26,045 bases of DNA from Planctomycetota bacterium. Its GTDB lineage: Bacteria; Planctomycetota; UBA1135; UBA2386. A program made the translations under genes and the position numbers. How positions within the stretch are numbered: the first letter of the stretch is position 1; every line of letters starts with the position of its first letter. The notes under the pieces were generated by a model, which saw nothing but the letters and a program-made list of their open reading frames with translations, did not search any database and was not told where the DNA came from. Of this stretch, positions 14,141 through 21,278 are shown piece by piece. Location of the stretch: the NCBI GenBank assembly GCA_016793305.1, contig JAEUHU010000069.1, positions 1 through 26,045 of the forward strand, given 5' to 3'.

Positions 14141-17009
14141 CGAAGCTCCCAGCGAAGCACGAACAGCGGCTCGACGGAATGGTCGTGGTGGAGTTGTTTC
14201 TCGATGCGCTGGATCAGGCCCTCCCGCCGCGCGTCGATCTCGTCCTGCGCCGCGAACAGGTCGCGACGCTTGTGGCTGCGCTGCGATTCCAGCGACTTGA
14301 GCGCCCGCTGCGAGTGCAGCTTGTCCTGCAGCGAAGCACCCAGCGCCGTGGCCCGGCGCGCCTCGCGGATCAGCCGGTCGAGTTCCTTCAGCTCGTGCTC
14401 GAGCCCGTGTTTGAGGTCGCCCGACCAGCGGTCGAGCTTCTGGACCTCCTCGTCGAAGATCACGCCGTTCCGAGCCGCGACGTCGGCGAGATGTCGAGCG
14501 ACGGCGGCTTGCTGCTGCGCACCGAGGTCCGGCACGGCGGCTGGCTTCCCGGTCACCCGCGCAGGCAGGAGCAGCAGTTTGCGGCAGAGTTCTTCGTCGA
14601 GCTCTTGTCCGGTGTCCGTGCGACCGGCGAAGACCAGGAACTCCTCGATGTCGACCGAGGTGACCACGAGCTTGTCGACGGCCAACCAGCCGCGGGATCC
14701 GAGCAGGGGCTTCAGGACGCTGACGACCTGGCCGTAGGCGTCGTAGTCGAGCTGCACGGTTGCAGGGGCCAGTTCGCGCAGACGCGCCTGCTCGATCAGT
14801 TGCGCGGCGAGCGGATGGTCCTGCCGATAGAAAGCGTCGCCGCTTTCCTCGGCCTGCTTCCAATCGAGGTGGTAGTGGCCGACGGGTGCCAGCGAGCCGG
14901 AGTAGTGGAAGCGGGGACGGGTCTGGTCGAACTGTGCGTCGGCTCCGAGCTCGGCACGCGTCAGGGCAAGCAGGTGCTGTTCGCGCTGCGACAGCGACTC
15001 GGAGGTCATGTCCCGGCGGATACGCAGGCGGGCGCTCACGTCCTCGTCGATGTTCTCGAGCAGGGCCTCGCGCGTGGCTGCCATGCGCACCTGGATCTGC
15101 TCCTCGAGGTCTGCCTGTAGGCGGTCGAAGGCGGCTTGGATCTCGGCGGAGCCTCGGCAGGAACGGTAGACGTCGGCGATGCGACGTTCGATGTCCACGC
15201 CAGACTCGATGGCGCCGAGGACCTCGTCGCTGGCGCCGAACACGCCGTCGAACAGGCGGAACTTCTCGCTCAGGAGTTCGAGCACGCGCTGGTCGGCGTC
15301 GTTGCGCCCGTTGAGGAAGTTGACGACCACGACGTCGTGGCGCTGGCCGTAGCGATGGCAGCGGCCGATCCGCTGTTCGACCCGCTGGGGGTTCCAGGGC
15401 AGGTCGAAGTTCACGACCAGCGAGCAGAACTGCAGGTTGATGCCCTCGGCCGCAGCCTCGGTCGCGATGAGGATATTGGCGTGCTCGCGAAACTGCTCGA
15501 CGATGGCTGCCTTCATCGCGATGGCCTTGGAGCCCGTCGCGATCGGTTCGTCGCGGTGGCGTTCGAGCCACCGTTCGTAGACCGCAGCGGAGTGTGGGTC
15601 GGTGTTCGACCCGTTCAGCATCACGATCTGGCCGTCGTAGCCGTTCGCCGACAGCAGTTCGAAGAGGTACTGCTGCGTGCGGCGAGATTCGGTGAAGACG
15701 ACCGCCTTGCGTGATGCGCCGAGGTCGGTTGCTCGGGCGAGGGCGACCTGGAGTGCCGGGACCAAGGCCTCGCCTTTGGCGTTCTTGGCGATGGCGCGCG
15801 CTCTCGTGACGAAGCTCCGAAGCTCGGAAAGCTCTGCCTGCAACAGCTCAGGGTCGACCTCGGTGTCGGCGTCTTGCTCTCCCGAGGAGTCGGATGCATC
15901 CCTGAGCTCGTCGTGGAACTCCTCGACCCCCTCGAGGTCCTCGTCGTCGAGGATCTCGGCCGAGTCGTGCAGGTCCTGAAGGCGCGCGACCAGCCGATCC
16001 AACGTGTTCGCGATCGCGAAGGTCGAGGATGCCAGCAGCTTTCTGAGGACCAGGCTCACGAGGGTGCGCTGGCTGGCCGGGAGGGCGATGAGGTTCTCCC
16101 GCTGGAGGTAGGCGGAGATCCGTTCGTACAGGTCGTGTTCTTCGTCGCTCGGCCGGAACTCCTGCGTCACCGGCACGCGTTGCGTGAACGAGATGTACTC
16201 GCTGACCTGCCTGCGCAGAGTGCGGATGCAGATCGGCCGCAGCCGGTCTCGCAGCTCCAGGTCTCGCCGTCGTGTGTCGGCGGCGCGAACGAACTGCTCG
16301 CGGAAGGTGTCGGCATCGCCGAAGAGATGCGGGTCGACGATGCTCGCGAGGCCATACAGCTCCATCAGCGAGTTCTGCAGCGGGGTTGCCGTCAGCAAGA
16401 CCTTCGGAGCGAGCTCGACGGCATCGACGACCTTGCGAGCGAGCCGGCTCGAAGTGCGGTAGACGTTGCGCAGTCGATGGGCTTCGTCCAGACCACGAGG
16501 TCCCAGGGAACGGCCTTGATGGCCGCATCGTTGGCGGCGACGAAGTTGTAGGAGGCGATGACGACTTGCTCGCCGGAGGTGAGCAGGTTGGGCTGGGCGC
16601 TGCGCTGGCGTTCTCGGATCCGTCGCGCATCGACGATCGCGGTGGGGAGGAAGAACTTCGATTCGATCTCGCTCTGCCACTGCGTACGCAGGGTGGCCGG
16701 CACGACGAGCAGGATGTGGCGTCTGCGCTCGGCCCAGCGCTGCGCGATGACGATGCCGGCTTCGATGGTCTTGCCGAGCCCGACTTCGTCGGCGAGGACC
16801 ACGCCGCGCGACATCGGCGATCGCAACGCGAACAAGGCCGCGTCCACTTGGTGCGGATTGAGGTCGACGCGAGCACCTGCGATCGAACGCGTCAGCGATT
16901 CGATGCTGCCACGGGGCCCACGCAGGGTCAGTTCCGTGGCCCAGTACTTCGCGTGGTAGTCGGTTGGCATCGATCGGAAGGTGCAAGCCGAATCGACCCC
17001 GCTCTCCAT
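14137..17009 (-). pseudogene. SNF2/HepA-like helicase, frameshifted inside its DExx box
   Basis: With one base restored this is a protein of about 957 residues (944 from ATG 16970). Start 17009 is favoured by GAGGT upstream; MPTDYHAKYW at 16970 is the alternative. The N-terminal part has a Q-like segment (DLNPHQVDAALFAL), motif I ADEVGLGKTIEAG, VVPATLRTQWQSE and WDLVV. At about 16490 the frame breaks: the next bases, read one frame over, give DEAHRLRN, LLTATPLQNSLMELYGL (motif III), VFTESRRTQQYLFELL (motif IV) and QRVEQRIGRCHRYGQ (motif VI). Loss of one base from a VVLDEAH or VVIDEAH codon run explains it. The C-terminal 350 residues are helical and charged. It looks most like the SNF2/HepA-type helicases of defence loci (for example DISARM DrmD), a likeness not checked by search. 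It is the first gene of the operon. Confidence 0.82.
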
Positions 17010-17441
17010 GCCCCCGACCTCAGCGATCTCTCCGCCACGACCTGTACGTGGGACCTGGGCTCGATTCGATCCCTTCATGGTGCCGCCGCTGGTTTCGCTC
17101 GTCCAGCGACGTCCGCAGGCTCGTGGCGCGCGGCCTGCTGCGCGGCTGGCAAACTGCGGTCCGTAGCACCACAGGGACGCGTTAGCGGCAAACTCTCGAA
17201 CCGGCGCTCTGCAGGTCGACCCAAGAGTCATACCGCCTGCGTCGTCGTTGGACCTGGAACGAGATGGAGCGGAGCGCGACGGAGCTCGTCGGGGGGCGAC
17301 GGGAATGAACTTGGCGGAGGAGACGGGTCACCAGCCCCGCGAACCGCCCGAGATCTGGGCTGCCAGGAGGCGGGCTGGCCGGAATCTTGCCGCTAGTGGT
17401 ATCGCCGGCGCGCGCGCTTCTCGATGGGGTGAAACGTCCCC
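17010..17441. other. Gap upstream of the defence operon; no intact gene
   Basis: About 430 bases between the divergent helicase start and the lipoprotein remnant. No convincing gene is seen. It should hold the operon promoter, but no clear -35/-10 pair stands out. At 17119-17150 a stretch closely resembles the coding DNA of the GIY-YIG tail near 7389-7420. The rest looks like decayed coding or spacer sequence. Confidence 0.5.
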
Positions 17442-17698
17442 ATGCGCGACCTTCTCCTTAAGCTGTCTCGTCCCTGCGGCTTCTCCGCGTTCGCCATCCT
17501 CTTCTTCATCGCGTGCTCCAGCGGGAGTGGCGGCGGCGGCGGCCAAGCCCAGCCGCAACTCCCCGCCTCCAAGGTGCCCTCGCCGTCACCTAGGACTTCG
17601 AGCTGGTTGTCACCGCCAGCACCGATCCGAGGATCCAGGTCGGCGGCAACGCACTCGCGCTCGCGACCGGCACGTGGACGTTCAGAGCTTCACCTCGC
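17442..17698 (+). pseudogene. Lipoprotein gene remnant (frameshifted and truncated)
   Basis: ATG 17442 opens a clear lipoprotein signal peptide: a basic start (MRDLLLKLSRP), a hydrophobic core (FAILFFIAC) and a lipobox Cys followed by SSGSGGGGG. After about 48 residues the frame turns into low-quality sequence, while from 17594 the neighbouring frame reads DFELVVTASTDPRIQVGG and ALATGTWTFRA, a plausible secreted beta domain. One missing base near 17593 would join them. After about 17690 the sequence is occupied by the 3' end of the convergent tgt gene, so the protein is also cut short. It seems to be a broken gene stub at the edge of the island. The lipobox is strong; the rest is inferred. 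Confidence 0.5.
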
Positions 17699-19699
17699 TC
17701 AGGCCGGCGCGAATTGTGGGTGTGCCGCGATCTGCCGAAGGGCCGCAGGCACCTCCGACGCGGCCACGTCGCTCGGCCAGGCCGCCGTCGAGCGCTGCAG
17801 GCGGGCGAGCCAACGCCGGTCGAGCGGCTGCGCTGGCAGCGTCGGCGCCAAGGCCGCCGCGGTGGTCTCCTTGGTTCCGACGACTGCGCCGGCCCCGACG
17901 TGGAACCCGGCCAGCAACAGCGCGCTGCGCACCGCGGTGGCCCGCGAGTAGGTGAACAGCGAAGCCCCGGGCGCGCACTTCGCTCGCAGCGTGGCGAACG
18001 CGCGCACGGTCCAGAGCTCGGCGTTGCTCTGCTTCGACCATGGATCCCAGAACACGACGTCGGCGGGCTGCGGCGCGCGCGCGAGTGCTTCGAGCGCGTC
18101 GCCGGCGAGCAGTCGCCAACGGAACTGCGGCGCTTCGCACAGGCCGTGTTCGAGCAACGCGACCGCGGCGGCGCGATCCGCGGCCGACCATTGCAGCCGT
18201 GCTGCGCCGTCGACCGTCGCGGCCAGCGCCAGCGCGCCGAGGTCGCGTTCGAAGCTGTAGACCAGCAGTCGGCGCGAACCCGCCGGCGCCGCCCGCGCGC
18301 AGCGCAGGGCTGCGAGCGCGTTGGCGGCCGCACCGAGGCCGACGTCGAACAACACGAGCGGCTCCCCACCTTCGGCCAGGCGAGCGGCGAGCCGCGCCTG
18401 CGTCACGTAGAGCTGCTCGGCCTCGGCCGTGGCACCAAGGCCCGGGTGCATCACTTCACCCACCTCACGGTCGAGCACAGCGGGTGCGCCCGAGGTCGTG
18501 GCGACGATCTCGAAGCGTGGTGCTGGCGGCGCCGGCTCGCTGCTGGCGGGTGCTTCGGGGCGCCGGCCCGGCGCCCGCGCGCTGGCGTCGTGTTCGTGGC
18601 GATCGATCGCCGACAGGGTCGTGCGCAGGAACGCCGCATACTGGCCGGCGTGGATCGCCGCCCGCGCGCGGCGCATCAGCTGCAGGTAGTGGTGCAGGTT
18701 GTGCAGGGCCAGGAGCCGCGGCAGCAGCGCTTCCCTGCTCTTCGTCAGATGGTGCAGGTAGCTGCGCGGATGGGTGCGACAGGTCGGGCAGGTGCACTCC
18801 GCGTCCAACGGTACGTCGGCGAGGCGTTGCTCCATGCGCGCGAGGCGCACGCGGCCCGTCGAGGTGAACGCGGTGCCCTGGAACGCCAGCGACGTCGGCA
18901 GCACGCAGTCGAACATGTCGACGCCGTGGGCGATCGCCAGCAGGATCTCCGGCGGCGTGCCGACCCCCATCAGGTAGCGCGGCCGATGGCGAGGCAGTCG
19001 CTCCGCGGCGGCGGCGATCACTTCGCGGCGCTGGCTGCGCGTGTCGCCGACCGCCACGCCACCGATGGCGAAGCCGTCGAACGCGTGCTGGGCCAGGAAC
19101 TCCGCCGACTGCGCACGCCACGCCAGCGACAAACCGCCTTGGACGATCGCGAACAGCGCCTGCTGGTCGGAACGCCGTGCCAGAAGACTGCGCAGCGCCC
19201 AACGGTGCGTGCGCTGCATCGCCGCCTCGACCTCCGCCGGGGGAGCCGCCGACGGTGGACACACGTCGAGCACCATCATCACGTCGCTGCCGAGCGCTTC
19301 CTGCACCGCGATCGAGGACTCCGGCGTCAGCAGGTGCTCCCGACCGTCGACGTAGCTGCGGAAGCGCGCGCCCTGCTCCGACACCACCCGGTCGCGCGCC
19401 AGCGAGAAGATCTGGTATCCACCCGAGTCGGTGAGGATGCCGCGGTCCCAGCCCATGAACCGGTGCAGCCCGCCGAGCTGCCGCATCGCTTCGGGCCCCG
19501 GCCGCAGGGCCAGGTGGTAGGTGTTGCCGAGGATCATCTCCGCGCCGAGCTCGCGCAGTTCCTGCACCGTGAGCCCCGTGACGGAGGCGCGCGTGCCCAC
19601 CGGCATGAATGCAGGCGTCTGGACCACGCCGTGGGCCGTGGTGAAGCAGCCAGCGCGCGCTTCCGCATCGGTGGCCTGGATCGTGAACGGGAGCGGCAC
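17699..19699 (-). CDS. tgt: tRNA-guanine transglycosylase fused to MnmC-like methyltransferase domain
   Basis: A 666-residue protein from GTG 19699 (VPLPFTIQATD); a GTG 20 codons upstream also stays in frame, but the canonical Tgt fold begins at this position. Residues 1-370 are bacterial Tgt: TPAFMPVGT, LTDSGGYQIFSL (D91), VLDVCPP (D145), GFAIGGVAVGD, YLMGVGTP, MFDCVLPT (nucleophile D264), and zinc ligands in CTCPTC (302, 304, 307) plus H333. It would exchange G34 for a queuine precursor in tRNA. After a Pro/Ala linker (about 370-395) comes a Rossmann methyltransferase with FDVGLGAAANAL (451-462) and FWDPWSKQSNAELW, matching the MnmC/DUF752 'DGFxPxKNPxxW' element. MnmC methylates the wobble uridine. 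So two anticodon position-34 modifiers may be joined. Loop residues after D264 differ from most Tgt enzymes. Confidence 0.88.
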   Translation of the reverse strand: MPLPFTIQATDAEARAGCFTTAHGVVQTPAFMPVGTRASVTGLTVQELRELGAEMILGNTYHLALRPGPEAMRQLGGLHRFMGWDRGILTDSGGYQIFSLARDRVVSEQGARFRSYVDGREHLLTPESSIAVQEALGSDVMMVLDVCPPSAAPPAEVEAAMQRTHRWALRSLLARRSDQQALFAIVQGGLSLAWRAQSAEFLAQHAFDGFAIGGVAVGDTRSQRREVIAAAAERLPRHRPRYLMGVGTPPEILLAIAHGVDMFDCVLPTSLAFQGTAFTSTGRVRLARMEQRLADVPLDAECTCPTCRTHPRSYLHHLTKSREALLPRLLALHNLHHYLQLMRRARAAIHAGQYAAFLRTTLSAIDRHEHDASARAPGRRPEAPASSEPAPPAPRFEIVATTSGAPAVLDREVGEVMHPGLGATAEAEQLYVTQARLAARLAEGGEPLVLFDVGLGAAANALAALRCARAAPAGSRRLLVYSFERDLGALALAATVDGAARLQWSAADRAAAVALLEHGLCEAPQFRWRLLAGDALEALARAPQPADVVFWDPWSKQSNAELWTVRAFATLRAKCAPGASLFTYSRATAVRSALLLAGFHVGAGAVVGTKETTAAALAPTLPAQPLDRRWLARLQRSTAAWPSDVAASEVPAALRQIAAHPQFAPA

Positions 19700-19864
19700 G
19701 CGAACTGGCTTACCCGACGGTGCGGCAGGGCGACAGCGCGAGATGCGCGAGCCGACCACGTGCTGGGCACGACCGGATCGCCGCCAGCAGGGCGAATGCG
19801 AGGGCCTCAGCCCGTGGCCATCGGAGTCGCCAGCCGCGACGTCGCCGGCGCCTGGCCCACCGCG

Positions 19865-21055
19865 TCAGCGGCAGAGCTCGAGTGCCACCAGCGCGTAGCT
19901 GGTGCACAGCAGCGGCAGGTTCTCGAACCAGCGCTCGCTGTCGTGGTTGACCCACGAACCGTCGTCCTGCTGCAGGCTCTCGAGCTGCTTCTTCAGTGCT
20001 GGTCGCCACGCGACCCCGACCGGCTTGCCGTCGGCGCCCATCGCCTGCACTTCGTCGAGCTTCGCGGCGTCGAGTGCCTGGGCGAGCAGCAGGTAGCCGT
20101 AGTACTGCCCGTGGAACTTCGCCTTCGGATCCTTGCCGTCGTAGTTGCCGGGGTTGCCGGTGAGATCCCAGTGCGTGCCGATCCACTTCACCGCCGCCTG
20201 CACCCGCGGATCGTCCTGCTTCACACCGGCGAGCGTGTAGGCCTTCAGCAGCGCGTAGGTCATCGAGCCGTAGCTGCGCGGCACGACGGTGCCGTCGGGG
20301 TTCTTCTGGTAGCCCGCGGGGCTGTTGCCGGGGAAGTAGACGGCGCCGCCGTCGTCGCCGGCGACCGCTTCGAGCATCGCACCTTCCTTGTCCGGGTCGG
20401 CGGTCTTGCCGCGGTGGTCGTTGGTGCTCTTCAGGTTCTGCGTGCGCTGCAGGAACACCAGCGCCTTGGCGAACGACTCGTGGTCGCCGGGCAGCCCGGT
20501 CGCGTGCAGCGCCTCGAGCGAGAAGTGCAGGTTGCTGAGGTCGCCGCGGGTCTTGCCGTCGTAGCCGATCGAGCCGAAGTCGGGGTCGCTCGGCTTGTAG
20601 CCGTTCGCCTCGAGGTGCTGGAACAGCAGGATCGACTTCTGCGCGCGCTGCAGGGCCTGCTGGTGGGCCTTGTCGCCGGCGCGGGTCAAGGCGCCGATCG
20701 CCACGCAGGTCACGTAGTTCGGCTGGTTCTTGCCGAACGTGCCGTCCTCGTTCTGCTGCTGCAGCAGCCAGGCGAGGCCCTGGTCGATCGTCGTCTGCTC
20801 CTCGGCCGAGCGCAGGTCCTTCGGCTTCGTCTGCAGCGCCATCAGGCCGAGGGCCGTCAGGCCCGGGTCCTGGAGCTCGCGGCCGCGCATCCTCAGCGTG
20901 AACACGCCGCCCTTCTGTTGGGTCGCGAGCCAGGCCAAGGCCTTGGTGCGGGCCTCGGACAGCTGGGAAGGCGCGGCAGGGGGCATCGACTGCGCGGCGA
21001 GGGCGCCGGAAAGCAGCAGCGAGGCGAACAGGGAGACGGCTTGGGTTCGGTTCAT
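19865..21055 (-). CDS. Secreted alpha/alpha-toroid protein (prenyltransferase/squalene-oxidase repeat-like)
   Basis: A 396-residue protein. ATG 21055 has GGAGAAG upstream and opens a signal peptide (MNRTQAVSLFASLLLSGALA, cut near AAQS). The mature part is built of helix pairs with turn motifs like those of terpene cyclase and prenyltransferase barrels: ALAWLATQQKGG, LAWLLQQQNEDGTFG, ALVFLQRTQN, GSMTYALLKAYTLAG and LESLQQDDGSWVNH. The DxDD or DCTAE catalytic motifs of squalene-hopene cyclases are not seen, so enzymatic cyclisation is not supported; related secreted toroid proteins in Planctomycetota have no known role. It follows the FG-GAP gene divergently and precedes tgt on the same strand with a 165-base gap. 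It probably acts in the periplasm or outside. Confidence 0.8.
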   Translation of the reverse strand: MNRTQAVSLFASLLLSGALAAQSMPPAAPSQLSEARTKALAWLATQQKGGVFTLRMRGRELQDPGLTALGLMALQTKPKDLRSAEEQTTIDQGLAWLLQQQNEDGTFGKNQPNYVTCVAIGALTRAGDKAHQQALQRAQKSILLFQHLEANGYKPSDPDFGSIGYDGKTRGDLSNLHFSLEALHATGLPGDHESFAKALVFLQRTQNLKSTNDHRGKTADPDKEGAMLEAVAGDDGGAVYFPGNSPAGYQKNPDGTVVPRSYGSMTYALLKAYTLAGVKQDDPRVQAAVKWIGTHWDLTGNPGNYDGKDPKAKFHGQYYGYLLLAQALDAAKLDEVQAMGADGKPVGVAWRPALKKQLESLQQDDGSWVNHDSERWFENLPLLCTSYALVALELCR

Positions 21056-21278
21056 GCGGGGCTTCTCCGGTGGCGGAAGTGGCGCAAGCGCCGTGCCCTG
21101 GCTCCGTCGGCGGTGCGGCACCGGACGGACGGCTGGCGTGGTCGTTCGTGCGCCATCATGCCAGAGGCCTTGGTCGATTCCTGGCCACGGGCTCTCGGAC
21201 CGGGGGCCTGGTTCCCCGGTTCTGGCCCGGCGAACTGGTAGAGTGCCGCCCTCGTCGTCTTCGCCGCCAAGGAGCGCC

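Noticed and set aside
7648..17009. Assignment to DISARM or BREX
   Set aside because: DISARM needs DrmA, DrmB and DrmC and BREX needs PglZ and BrxC; none is present in the window. The SNF2-helicase plus methylase pairing alone is not enough.
19865..21055. Squalene-hopene cyclase or protein prenyltransferase enzyme
   Set aside because: Repeat style fits the toroid fold but the catalytic Asp motifs are missing and the protein has a signal peptide, so only a fold-level call is given.
17714..21241. Long plus-strand open frame opposite tgt and the toroid-protein gene
   Set aside because: It is the antisense of two clear genes and has no recognisable domain. Only the short lipoprotein signal peptide at 17442 looks genuinely coding on this strand.
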